Assembly (NCBI GenBank): GCA_021397835.1
Contig: JAJFZO010000863.1
Location: 1,984,001 to 2,048,000, forward strand
Direction of reading: 5' to 3'
Origin: Moringa oleifera
Lineage: Eukaryota > Streptophyta > Magnoliopsida > Brassicales > Moringaceae
DNA: 64,000 bases
The notes beneath the pieces were generated by a model. The model was given only the letters and a program-made list of their open reading frames with translations, was not told the origin of the DNA and ran no database searches. The position numbers and the translations under genes were made by a program. Within the stretch, counting starts at the first letter, position 1; each line of letters begins with the position of its first letter. Of this stretch, positions 52,221 through 64,000 are shown one piece after another.

Positions 52221-55200
52221 ATGTCCCATAGCCTTGTGGGGCTCTTGTTTGTTTGTCTTGCGGTTCTCCCCTGCTTTGTCCATTCAAAGACTGACAAAGA
52301 AGATGGTAAATGCACTCCTTCTATCCTCTCATTATGCTTTGCATATTGATACATACGCCATCTTACCCAGCTGTGCTTTTACCTGTGCATATATGTGCAT
52401 GTTACATAAAGCTAGGTTTCAATTGTTTTGAATCTCAACTTAATATCTTGAATGTGATTACTTCCAATGTATATATGACATGATTTTTCATGTATGATGG
52501 AATTGATTTGATGAAGAAATTCTTGACATTTTAGGATGAACTGAGGTGGATTTTTATTGCAAAGTCAAGGGCTTTTTGTTGGTTCTCATATACCAATTAA
52601 ATGTTGTTTGATGATGAGTAATGAATATAATAGGTCAAAGATTGACAATGCTAGCTTCGAAGTTGACTACCCCCTAAGGAAAATGGTTTTCCAGTTATTG
52701 TTCTTTGATTATCTGTTTTGTTGCCTAAAGATCTTGTACCTGCATTTTCCCTGCATGTAGTGAAAGTTCATTTGCAATGATGGGTAAAAGCTGAAGTCTC
52801 AGTCCCATCATTTCTTTTAGGCTTTTGGAGAACAAGAACTTGAATCTTTGGCTCACTGTTGGGTAACCGAACATAAATTCTATGTCCTTAGCACAAAAAA
52901 GAAAATGTATATTTGCTTACCATCCGCAATCCTAGAGACCTTTGTAGGAGATGTTGATGTTGATTGATTGTATTTGCAGTTTCTGCCCTCAATGTACTTC
53001 ATACCAGCTTAAACTCTCCTTCACAACTGGAAGGTTGGAAATCAAGTGGTGGTGATCCTTGTGGCGATTCTTGGGGCGGGATCAAGTGCCAAGACTCATC
53101 TGTAACAGAAATGTATAACCGCTCTTCCTTTTTCTGGATGAGCATTTGGCTAAGTCTAACACCTAAAAAAGACTTAACAGTTCTCATATTTGAGAGGATA
53201 ATTTTCTTAATGTTCTGAATAGGCCTTCTTTGCCTTAAAATCGTTTTGCAGACAGTTATCTGGCATTGGACTCAGTGGATCATTGGGTTACCAGCTATCG
53301 AACTTGAAATCTGTCACCGTCTTGTGAGGGCTCACTTCTGAGAAGAAACCACATTTTTATGTTATATATTTATCTGCTGAAAGAACCTAAGCTGAACGCA
53401 TTGCATTTGTTTGTCATAGTACAGTGATGTCAGCAAGAACAATCTCAACAGTGACATACCATATCAACTTCCTCCCAATCTTGTTCGCTTGTAAGTCAAG
53501 CATCTTCCCTGCAATATGATTTAAATATGTGGTTATGCGCTTATCTGCATCTATTTTTCATTCCGGTAGATGTCATACTAATAGTTTTAGCCTAACACGC
53601 AGAGATCTCTCTGAAAATGACTTCAGTGGCACAGTACCTTACTCAATATCACAGATGGATCACCTACAATACCTGTAAGAACAGAATTTGGGGCTTTCAT
53701 GGTGTAACTGTCTACTTAGTTACCCTATTTCCTGAATGATTTGTTTGTGCATGCAGAAGCCTCAGTCATAATAAGCTCAACGGCGATTTGCAAGACATGT
53801 TTCAGAAACTTCCAAAACTTGATATCCTGTAAGTATCACTTAAATGGCAAAGATCCTCTTCATGTCTTCTTTGTATGCTTCCATTTGACTCAGTGTGATA
53901 GGCATTTCATGTCTTTGATTGTTCTTCTGAGTATTCATCTCCAAATTCCTTGTTTAATGATGGCTGTAGATGACAATTGAACAATTTAATGACTCATGAA
54001 CATATGCAGGGATCTGTCCTTCAACAAACTGTCAGGCAAACTACCTCAGAGTTTAGCAAACCTCACAAATCTCAGAATCCTGTATGAAGCAAATGTAATT
54101 ATGTTTAGATCTTTTCAGTTCCTTGTCACTAACTATGTCATACCTTCCTACAGGCATCTGCAAAACAATCAATTTACTGGTTCAATAAATGTTCTACGTG
54201 ACCTCCCCCTTGATGATTTGTAAGTAGACCAGCAGCTCAAGATTTTACAACTTGAACAAATGGTTTCTTGTTCAAAATGTTGAAAACTTAATAAAATCCT
54301 TTTAGTTTTTAGGTTCTTTGTTGTTTGACTCGGTTGGTCTGTTCCAATCTGCATGACATGCTAAAACTAATGCTCTTCCAAGAATCTAAACATATATTGC
54401 ATTTATTACTGTAAAGATTGAAATCATTGTTATACTGGCAGAAACATTGAAAACAACCAGTTGAGTGGCTGGATTCCTGATGAGCTGAAGGGTATTGATA
54501 ACATAGAGTAAGTGACCTTATAAAATTTGTTTCTTTGAGGCAGAAGTCCTGTAGTCATTGTTCTGATTTTGTAATTTTATTTTCCCTAAAGAACTGGGGG
54601 AAATGATTGGTCAACTGGGCGAGCCCCCCCTCCTCCTCCTGGTACGCACCATCAGCGTGGACATCCTGCTGCAAATGGTGCTGTTGGAGGCCAATCTGCC
54701 ATGAATGGAGTGATCATAGCAGGAACTTGTCTGGGTGTACTGGTGTTAATTGCAGCTGTTGTCTCTGTGCTTGCAAGAAAAACATCACCTTCATCTTCTC
54801 ATTTTATAGATGAAGAGAAGGGTAGCCAGCGTAGTCGCAAAGTGTTCACTCCACTTGCATCGCATGAGTTACGCTTTGATAAATATAATGAGTACAAAGG
54901 TAGCTAATTGAGTTTTGCTATCTTCTTGTAGGTATATCGCTAGAATTATCATTACAGTTTCGTAGTTCATAATCTTTCAATGAGACTACAAGCTTAAGCT
55001 TTGCTTATTTGAATTCATCGACATCTGTGGCAAACTAACATTGTCTAATTCTCATGTCTCTAATTCTTTACAACCTTTTTCAATATAAGATATCCCATGT
55101 AAATTCTGGAAATATCTGTGAGTATTCAGGCAATAATAACTGTTTGATGGAACCGTATGTTTCTGACAGGTCGCAAGTCAGCAGATTCTAATGCTTCAAT

Positions 55201-57166
55201 TGACATAAAGCCTGTAACATTTGGCCTTAAGCATTCACTTTCTAGCAGTCTGAAACCCCTCAATGATGAGTTAGCAGACCGACTGAATGCCAAAAGAAGC
55301 ACCTCTATCCGTTCTGCAGAATTTTCTTTGTCTGACTTGCAGACTGCTACTGTTAGTTTTGCACCAGCTCGCCTTCTTGGTGAAGGAAGCATTGGGCGGG
55401 TTTATAGGGCTAAGTATCCAGATGGGAGGGTATGGTTGTTGTCCTGAAAACCTTCTTGCTCTATTCCATGACTCTGATTGACATACAGTGACTACTTGGC
55501 TTCATGCACTCATGTTATTAACTCTATCTCTTATTTTGATCTCTTTGTGCATATACTTCTAGAACTCATCTGCGTCAATATGAGATTAACCATTCAACTT
55601 TTTAATTCTGATATGGTATCATTTTATCAGGTTCTGGCTGTTAAAAAAATCGATTCCTCATTTTTCGAAGCCAAGAATGTTGAAGAATTTTCAACAATTG
55701 TTACTAGCATCTCAAGGATTCACCATCCCAACATTGCCGAACTTGTTGGTTACTGTTCAGAACAAGGTCACAACATGTTGATTTACGAGTATTTTAGGAA
55801 TGGCTCTCTTCATGAGTTTCTACACTTGTCAGATGACTATAGCAAACCCTTAACTTGGAATACTAGGATCAGAATTGCTTTGGGCACAGCTCGGGCTGTT
55901 GAGTAAGACAATACTTGCACATCTTTTTCTTTCAAATAGCAATAGCTCCTGCTGTTGATTTACTGTCTTCTTCATAATTTTCTGGTTTGATAACTCTTCT
56001 GCTGCTTTTTTACATATTCTTTTGGTAATGTTTCTGTGTTTAGGTACCTTCACGAAGTTTGTTCTCCATCTTTTGTTCACAAGAATATCAAGTCGTCAAA
56101 CATTTTGCTCGATTCTGAACTTAATCCTCATCTTTCAGATTATGGCTTGGCAAACTTCTATCAAGTTTGTATTTCTCATGATATGATAGTCTTCAAGTTC
56201 ACAGTCCATTTTTTCTGTCAATGGTTATTGTGACCAGTTTTGCTAAATTTTATCTGAGTCGTTTCCATTTTCATTGCAGCGTACGAGCCAAAACCTTGGA
56301 GCAGGGTACAATGCTCCAGAATGCACGAAGCCTTCAGCTTATACCTTAAAGAGTGACGTTTATAGTTTAGGAGTGGTAATGCTGGAGCTGATGACTGGGC
56401 GGATGCCTCTTGACAGGTTTTTTTAGATTGCTCCATTCAATCAACCTCATTCACTAGACTAGTTTATGCATTAAGCAATGTCTAACTCAGTTCTATTGCT
56501 CTCGTTTTCTTCATTTTTATTTTCCAGTAAGAGACCTAAAGCAGAACAATGCCTTGTCCGTTGGGCAACTCCTCAGCTGCATGACATCGACGCATTGGCT
56601 GAAATGGTAGATCCTGCCCTGCATGGACTGTACCCTCCCAAGGCACTGTCAAGATTTGCTGATATTATCGCCCTTTGCGTGCAGGTACCCGTAAACCTCA
56701 AGTAAAATTTAAGTTTCATCAAGAAATTAATTACGCTTTTCCAGCAAGAATTAGATGCAAAAATCTTGTATTTTCTAGGCCCGAAGGATCACAGTGTTTG
56801 GATGTGGTGTTGTTACCAAGAAAATCTTTTAGTGTTGCACTCTGATAAGTAAGCCTCGAGTTACCGTCAAGATCTAAGGCTAGAATTCTCTTGGAATCAT
56901 TTCTGATAGTCAACTTTAGGATTCCAACAAAAAATGATTCCCCCATCTACTAATCGGATTTCTCTGTATATCTTGATTATGTATATAGGAAAAAAAAAAG
57001 TACTGGGTTAACGGTTTGGTGTGGATGTTTGGCTTAGGTGGAACCTGAATTCCGGCCACCAATGACAGAGGTGGTGGAGGCACTAGTGCGTTTAGTTCAT
57101 TGCTCAGCCATGGATATGAAAGAAGAACTCTCAGCTTCTCGCAGGACAGAAGATTCCGAGCATTAA
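52221..57166 (+). CDS. SRF4: STRUBBELIG-family LRR receptor with atypical kinase domain
   Basis: Plasma-membrane receptor-like protein. Sixteen exons (52221-52305, 52980-53112, 53252-53323, 53425-53490, 53603-53674, 53757-53828, 54010-54081, 54154-54219, 54442-54507, 54592-54899, 55170-55429, 55631-55902, 56044-56164, 56280-56416, 56528-56684, 57038-57166) give 695 residues, all phases closing. Signal peptide is about 1-22, then the [20 protein letters not shown]-cap with the [14 protein letters not shown] cysteine pair, and about seven LRRs to residue 234. A Pro run (PPPPP) and a transmembrane helix at about 274-295 follow. In the kinase domain the glycine loop (GEGSIGRVY) and ATP-binding lysine (K429 in LAVKK) are present. 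The catalytic loop reads H527-K528-N529 where active kinases have HRD, and the DFG position is D547-Y548-G549, so phosphotransfer is doubtful; this is usual in the family. The symbol rests on similarity and position (At3g13065, from memory). Confidence 0.93.
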
Positions 57167-60100
57167 CGTTTCATATTTTCACTCACTCATGTATGTTATC
57201 CCAAGAAGAGTCCTAAACTTTGGAATTCAATTCCATATTCTTACTTTTTGCATTTGCATTCGATTTTCTTAGACACTATAGAAAGTTTGTACCCATTTTC
57301 CTTACCTACATGATAGAGTTCAGACATTGTCATATAAATTGTCGCATAAATTTACCTTCCCATTGCTACTTAAACTGATTAACTTGCTATTTAAAATTCT
57401 AGTTAGTATATAATTATACATCCTGTTGCTTTCTTTTCTTTTGGTAATACAGATGGGTAGGTAAGTAATGTCCCCTAATTTGTCTCCATGTCCTAAATTC
57501 AACACTTGATTAAGTTATGAATTAAGCCTGCAACACAAACATGTATGGACAACCATACCACATTTTCATCCGTACCTACCAAGGTTTCGTGTCAAAAGCG
57601 AAAAATGCGCATCTTTGGTGAGATTTCCGATAGATTAAAGGAACGAATTTGGTTTACTTGATCAAAGTAGTGAAAACGCTTGGTCTTGCTGGTTGTATAT
57701 GTTTCTTGTTTTCCCATACATAAGACAGATGCCAAGTTTTTGTTTAATATACCGTATCGGTTGGTGGCATTGGAAATGTTTCCGCGTTACGAATATGAAT
57801 ATAATTGCTGATTTCTTTAATCTTGATGTGATCAACTAAGTGATTTTCTTTAATTTTTTTCAGTAGAAGTTTTCTTATTTGCAAGCTGCCGGTGTGTTAA
57901 GCAGCTAATGATACTTAATTGATGTGTTTTTGTTGATTGTGAGCTCAATGCATATTTCTTTAACTTGTAAGTTTAAATATTCACAAGACCAGGTAAAGAA
58001 CTTGTTAAGACAAGTCTTCTTTCAATCTTGGCTCCTTAGGGCAAGCTAGATTGATTTTAGTTGATTTTTTTCAGTAGAAGAAAAAACAATTTTTTAATTA
58101 CATAATTTTTTATTTTTTTCAAAAATTTATCTATTATATTTTTCAAATTATTTAATTTAGTTTAGTTTTCAAATTTGCATATAAAAATTCAAACTATATT
58201 GTATCATAAAGACAAATCATGTGTGATATTTATTTACAATTTTAGAGATACCCATGTTTTAAAAAATAAATATTTTTTTTTAAAAATAACTAGACTATCA
58301 TTTTTCAATCTTTTAATTTGTTTTCTTTATAACAAATTTGAGTTGGACTTACGATTCGAAGTCAAATTCTTCCAAAAACATTCAAAATTAGCTGCAATGA
58401 GATAAATTAAGTCCATTTCGATGCCGCTTAGTCCTCCCTTTTCATTAAGGATTTTTGTTTGGCACGCTGCCTTAACATGACCGTTCCTATGCGACAATTT
58501 GCATATTTCTTGGTCTTGAAAATGCACGCCGATCATCTATAAAAATTCTACAAAAATAAGTTTCAACTTACGATTACTCAATTTCTTCACTCTTCCATTT
58601 AATTATTCTATTCTCCAAGAATTATTGTTTTGATTTTGATCTTATTTTAGTAGTTAATGTCTTAACCCAAAAGTTGGTAATATCTTGAAATCTAAGATCG
58701 GATCTTTAAGCCAGCAAACATATCCGTTATTAAAAATATATGACCATATGATATAGTATATCATGAGAGATATACATATATATATGTATGTTGACTAACG
58801 GGTTAAACATACATTAGCTAATAAACTGAAATTAATTAATAATAGTGTTGGTGGACCGACTCAATCAATTCTATGTTAATTATATTGAAACACATATGGC
58901 TATATAGTTCTATCAATTATCAACAATCATTTAGTCAACACGATAATAACAAGATCACCAAGAAAATTCAATGAGCACAGTACAAGATCAGCAAACAAGA
59001 AATTCGGCATTTATGTGTGGAAAATAACTTTTGACTTATCATGATGTAGGTAAAGACTTAACTTTTCTACCTATCATAATTGTTCATAAATATATATATA
59101 TATATATATATATATTTATTATGTACAAAAATTAATATTTAAAATTATCGATTTAAAAATATAATTTTCAATAAGATAAAATCATGCGGTTACAAGTGAA
59201 TAATACTTTTTGAAACTCTAATAAGATTATATATATAATTAAAGTAGATAATGTTTTGTGAGATTAATTTGAATAAAGTTTTTACCAATTATTTTGAATA
59301 TTAACAATATTCATAATTAAAATTAAGTTTTCAATTATTTACTTAAATTTTTTTGTATATATAAATTCATAAATAAAAATAAACTTCTTAATTATTTACT
59401 AAATATTTTTATGAAAAAAATAGTATAGTTAAAATATTTAATATGTTTTTATTATATAAATTGCCCCTATCTTATTATGAGAGCATGACCAGTATGAAAA
59501 GGTGTTCTTGACATACATAAATGCCATTTCTTAATCCCATGATTTACGTCACGGCTTTCTCCCTCAAATAACAATTTATAAACAGTTCCCTGGGGTCTTG
59601 GTACTTGATTAAGTCATGACATTTGACCAAATCATATGGATTAATACCTTAATGCTTTTGGAACTACCACTTCTCTCATTCAAACTTAGGGAATAATGAT
59701 TATTATTTTATTATATAGTTTCGGTTAGACCAATCCATTCACATTCCCATTTTATATGCTTAGCTCATGACCAATTAATTTTGTTTTGCTCCTCTATATG
59801 TAAATTGAACAACTCAAAGTAGGATTGATCCGTCAGTTAATTTGGTCAGAATTAGTCTTAGATCGCGGCGTATACTGAAATTGATCTATGTGGTACATAT
59901 GACATCCATCTTTTTGTTCGTCCCATTGTTAGTGTTGTCATGCGACAATCTTTTTCTCCGAGTTAGGTGCCGCTTCAAATGTACTCAGTGTAATGGGGAC
60001 ACTGTTTGGTCCACTTCTTGTTATTAATCCCATCATATTAATAAGTTAGGTGCATAACATAATTTTTCAAAAAATAAAAAAGAAATTATAAAAATTATAT

Positions 60101-61679
60101 TCACTTATATAATATTAAATTAATCATGTGTGGCATAGTTATTATCTTATATTTGAACTGTTGATCACGTATATTAAGCAAAATTTTAACTAAAATGTGT
60201 TGGTGTGACAATTAAATTTCAAGAAATCAATAAACAAAATGCTGCTGTGGGCTTAGCCATATGCCAAAATTGCCCAAGCAACAAGAGACAGCCGGAGTTG
60301 GATTGGTCACCGGCGTTTTCCCGGAGTATAGCACGTGCTTGCCAGGAAGACATCAGCCAAAGAAAAAACATGCCTCGTCTGAATTGTAAGTCCATTGCTA
60401 TGTTTTCCACATTTTTGTTTTATATTTATTTATTATTTCATCTAATCACCATATATTAATTTTTTAAAAAAATTTAATAAAATTTAAATTAATGGGATAT
60501 TTATTTTTATACGTTCAACATAAAAATTCTGGGAAATTGTCCTGACCTGACTGTCGTCTTCAACCAAGAAGAGAATATCATACTTTTCTGGTTTATTCAT
60601 ACTGAAATTTTATATGCTTCGTATCAATCGACCGGCTAGCTGGTTGAGACGTACATTTGTGCAAGTATATGATACATGTACGCGTATATGTATCCATGTA
60701 GTAAGATCGGTAGAGATGCAATAAAAGTGTCGGTTGAATTAAGAAAATGCCACGTGATGATTTGATTATCGAACCACTAATGACACACAAGCACTCACAT
60801 CACATGCATAATTATAAAGATACAAAGCCATAATGCAGCACGTTCAATTTCTGAATCTTCGGTAATTATAAAACTAAAATAAGGTTTGCGAGTATGAAAA
60901 ATCTACACAAAAATGATGCATTGTTTTGTCGCGTTGCAGCTATTAGCAGAAAATTAAGAAGGTTGACCAAGATATACGAACGTATGCAAACAGAATATTA
61001 TATTCTAATTATTAATATGGATGCACGAAATTTTTGTGCTAAGACATGTTATTTAGTGTGAACATAATTTAAGGGCATAGTAGTTAAGCCCCAAGAAAAG
61101 CGTGTCTGCCATGATATTCGGCAATATGGTTTAACCATCATTACACTTAAATAAAACCAAATGGTTTCGTCCCAAAGATTCAGTTTATTGTCCAATTATA
61201 AGTCACCCCATGTCTTAGTTTTTAATTAAGATTATTTGTTCATAAGATATCTGTGATGCATATGATTTTTGTTCAATTTTTCAAAATAATTAGAAAATTT
61301 ATTTTCTAATTTACTATGTTGATGTGATTAAGCACTTTAAGTGACACCCAAGAATGATAATAAATGTAAGATTAGATAATTAAATCAAAATGGGAAGTCA
61401 TGGTTGTTTATGAGGATGTATGTATGTATCATGAAAGTTGACCTAACTCAATTTGCTGGGCACGTCCTTTCTGGGTACAGTGAATTTTATATAAAAGCTT
61501 GGAGACAAGTCTGTGAAATGGGGTTTCTAGGAAATTGTCAAAGAGATTCCAATTTTCATTTTTTTTTTGGGTAATTTTGAAACAAAGATATATAAAGGCA
61601 TATTTTTGTTGTGATGTTAACAGCCTGATTTCAGCTATCGAGTGTGAGCAGTAGTAATTGCCAAAGTTGGAGTTCTTTC
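57167..61679. other. Intergenic region between the SRF-type gene and the oxidosqualene cyclase
   Basis: The receptor gene's 3' UTR probably ends within the first 200-300 bases. The rest is AT rich with a TA microsatellite at 59090-59116. Small frames at 58327-58536 (minus), 59842-60027 and 60205-60459 (plus) match no family I know. The cyclase promoter should occupy the right end. Confidence 0.5.
59090..59116. repeat. TA microsatellite
   Basis: About 13 TA units in an A/T-rich spacer. Confidence 0.9.
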
Positions 61680-61690
61680 TCTATATAAAC
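61680..61690 (+). promoter_or_regulatory. TATA box of the oxidosqualene cyclase gene
   Basis: TCTATATAAAC, preceded by mixed-composition DNA and followed about 30 bases later by a pyrimidine-rich stretch suitable for transcription start (about 61712). It is the best TATA candidate in the window, lying 430 bases before the start codon. Confidence 0.6.
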
Positions 61691-61711
61691 CTGTCTGCTT
61701 CTTTTTCTACC

Positions 61712-62115
61712 CAACAACTTCTACTCGTTTTCCTGCCAAGTTTCAGGCACCTCCCTCTTCTATCCTCTGCACAAATCAACTCTTCCAGCCTTAACAGGTA
61801 CTCTCATCTTGTTTTCTTCTTCTAACCATGTCTGCACTGAGATCATCTTCAAGTACCCTGCTGTCTTTTTTCTTTTTTGTTTTTGGTTTTTCCCTTTTCG
61901 TTATGAAAAATTTTGTAGGAAAAGCAGTATATGTCTTTAAGTAGAAGGGTTGAACGGAATTATGGCCTTTACCTTTCTTTTTTCTTTCTGGAAATGATCC
62001 ATGAATATCATGGTAACGTTAATGGTCGCATGCGACAGCACAGGGAAGATAAAAGAAAGGGTGGTGCTGGCCTGAAATTCTACTGCACAATATCTGATAC
62101 AAACCATCATTCAGG
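61712..62115 (+). promoter_or_regulatory. 5' leader and leader intron of the oxidosqualene cyclase gene
   Basis: A donor (TTAACAG then GTACTC) lies at 61798 and an acceptor (CATCATTCAG) ends at 62114, one base before the ATG. That gives a leader exon of about 86 bases and an intron of 317 bases. An alternative acceptor at 61918 (TTTTGTAG) would leave a 65-codon upstream frame (61931-62128) that overlaps the main start, which makes the later acceptor more attractive. Confidence 0.5.
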
Positions 62116-64000
62116 ATGTGGAAGCTAAAGATTGCAGAGGGTGGCAACGACCCGTACTTGTATAGCACAAACAACTACGTCGGCAGGCAAACCTGGGAGT
62201 TTGATCCTGATGCAGGCACACCTGAAGAGCGAGCCGAAGTCGAGCAGGCTCGCCAGAATTTCTACAACAATCGCTTCCAGGTTAAGCCCAGTGGAGATCT
62301 CCTATGGCGAATGCAGGTACTACTCTTCTTCTTCTTCTTTCTCTTTCTTCTTGCTTTGGTGTGTAGATACGCATGTCAGTGTCAAATAATACCAGTATCA
62401 GCCAATACTTGGGTTAGTGCTCCTCTGCTAGTTTGCAGATTCTTTTTAATTGTAACAGAGGAAAGAAGAATCTTGTTAATCTTGATTGGTATCTCAGATT
62501 TCATAGTAATTAATTTACTAATACATTGATAAACAACAGGGATGCAAAATCTATCTTATTTTTTGATTTCTTAAAACCTTTTTGAATAAAAATATAAACA
62601 ATATTATTCATGCGATAGATGTGCAAATAGGACCACAACTCGATGGCGTGGGCAGGGAAAAGGCCCCATGTACCTATGAGTGACTAGCAGGCGGCCAAGT
62701 CTCTTAGCTAGGACAAACTGAGGCAGCTAGATTTTAAGATTTCCACGATTGGACTCTAAATTATTCCTCTTCTTTAATAACACAGAACTACCAATTCAAT
62801 CCACAGATGGGAAAATGAATTAATTGGGTGAAAACAAAGAGGGACTGTACATAAACCAATATATTCAATTTCAATTGCATAGTAAAAGTCAATTCAGGGT
62901 TAATTTTCTTTCTTAATTCTAGTTTAAGAAACTTGGCTAGAATCTTATAAAGTCAAAAACCCACAAAACTAAGCCATGAGAATAAAATCAAGAGTGGTAG
63001 GTGGAGTCTCTGTAAGCAGTCTGCAAGTCAACCGCTTTTCCAGGAATATCATGTTTGCCTTTTGGTTTTTACCCAGAAGACTGTAAGACACTTGTATTAG
63101 ATAACCTGAGAAGGAAAGTATCTACCTCTTTGCGTATTGATTGCTCCCCACTAACTCAGCATCAACGTCCTAATCAAGGTCAAGATTGATAGATAATGAT
63201 CATATTAGCTGAACCTCTAATCTTCCATCCGTTACTGGTCCACCGATGTCAATGGGCTTTAATTCTGGACCATATCCATAGAATCAATAAATGCCTATGA
63301 CAGGCTGCAATCAAGCCGGTTTCACATTTTAATGAATCATTTTGGCTTGAACGGTAGAATTTGGCCTCTCAAGGATATTAATTTTTGAACTTTCCTCCAT
63401 TTTCTTGACTCAACTTGCCTAAACATTATCTGCAGAAGAAAAAGAGAAAACTCTAATTTGGAGACTCTCCAGTGATAGGTTAACAGAACCATTAAGAAAA
63501 GTCTTAGACAGGTTTTACCTTCTTATATACTGTTTCCACTGTTATAGCATAATTTGAGCCTGCGTGGCATGCTTATGGACTTGTTTGCTGGTCTTTGACT
63601 GGGAATTTGCAGTTCTTGGGGGAGAAAAATTTCAAGCAGACAATTCCTCAGGTGAAAGTTGAGGATGGAGAGGAAATCACATACGAAACAGCTACCACTG
63701 CACTAAGGAGGGCTGTCCATTTCTTCTCAGCTTTGCAGGCCAGCGATGGCCATTGGCCTGCCGAAAATGCTGGTCCATTGTTCTTCCTCCCACCCCTGGT
63801 CAGCACCCATCATCCCCATTTTCATTACCTGTTACATATCTTCTGTTAAAGTCACAAATAAAAGTGTATGTCACTGACTTGAACAACCCAGGTTGAAAAA
63901 TTTGCTGAACTGCTATGTTTTTAATTAAAATTTGCAGGTCATGTGCGTGTACATTACAGGGCATCTTAACACTGTATTCCCTGCAGAGCACCGCAAGGAA
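62116..64000 (+). CDS. Oxidosqualene cyclase, beta-amyrin-synthase type (5' part only)
   Basis: Triterpene synthase that cyclises 2,3-oxidosqualene at the ER membrane. Three exons are in the window (62116-62316, 63613-63798, 63938 to the right edge), giving the first 150 residues of a family of about 760. The N-terminus begins [10 protein letters not shown], followed by [73 protein letters not shown] and [20 protein letters not shown]. This matches beta-amyrin synthases better than lupeol or cycloartenol synthases as I remember them. The catalytic DCTAE motif and the product-specificity MWCYCR/MLCYCR motif lie beyond the window, so the product cannot be fixed. No lesions in the visible exons. 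Confidence 0.9.

Noticed and set aside
58327..58536. Minus-strand frame with a CKLSHRNGHVKAAC segment resembling a retroviral-type zinc knuckle
   Set aside because: The second cysteine of the CX2CX4HX4C pattern is absent and no other gag or polymerase similarity lies nearby.
60205..60459. 84-codon plus-strand frame before the cyclase
   Set aside because: It has no recognisable motif, runs into A/T-rich DNA, and lies in a spacer without splice-consistent neighbours.
1..64000. Search for CRISPR arrays, tRNA or rRNA genes and organelle DNA
   Set aside because: No regularly spaced identical repeats, no tRNA-like cloverleaf and no rRNA or organelle-type gene were seen by reading; the window looks entirely nuclear.

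Overview
The window is nuclear DNA from a dicot plant. It has AT-rich spacers, GT-AG introns, many-exon genes that each match a known angiosperm family, and plant-type LINE and Ty3/gypsy debris. I cannot name the species. The beta-amyrin-synthase-type cyclase and the close match to Arabidopsis gene order suggest a rosid or other core eudicot.

Seven genes could be reconstructed exon by exon, with every splice phase closing. (1) A hAT-transposase-derived BED zinc-finger gene on the minus strand, whose 3' end runs off the left edge. (2) A MYB-CC (PHR1-LIKE) transcription factor, minus strand, 3801-6324, with a distant 5' leader near 8.6 kb. (3) A NiaP-type nicotinate/organic-cation MFS transporter, plus strand, 19966-25130. 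(4) A YTH-domain m6A reader of the ECT family, plus strand, 38987-45180. (5) A membrane-linked START-domain protein, plus strand, 46983-51185, containing a GC-AG intron. (6) A STRUBBELIG-family LRR receptor with an atypical kinase domain, plus strand, 52221-57166. (7) The first three exons of an oxidosqualene cyclase (triterpene synthase), plus strand, 62116 to beyond the right edge.

From memory, the first six families in this order match the Arabidopsis run At3g13030 (hAT), At3g13040 (PHL6), At3g13050 (NiaP), At3g13060 (ECT5), At3g13062 (START) and At3g13065 (SRF4). The cyclase does not belong to that run, so local collinearity ends between SRF4 and the cyclase. The six genes act in unrelated processes (phosphate/MYB-CC regulation, vitamin B3 transport, mRNA methylation reading, lipid binding, receptor signalling). 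I see conserved neighbourhood, not a pathway cluster.

The spacers hold decayed mobile DNA: a plus-strand LINE with endonuclease and reverse transcriptase (about 14.3-16.6 kb), a DUF1985 (Ulp1-transposon-associated) fragment (about 17.1-17.8 kb, minus), LINE 3' ends inside a NiaP intron (sense) and an ECT intron (antisense), a Ty3/gypsy relic with RNase H and integrase (about 29.0-31.0 kb) followed by a five-copy, roughly 73-bp tandem repeat and flanked by LTR-like direct repeats, and a 1.7-kb element with inverted terminal arms (36.7-38.4 kb). A DUF1218 membrane-protein pseudogene with several lesions lies just downstream of NiaP (about 26.3-27.3 kb, minus). I found no tRNA, rRNA or CRISPR array, and no convincing previously undescribed system.
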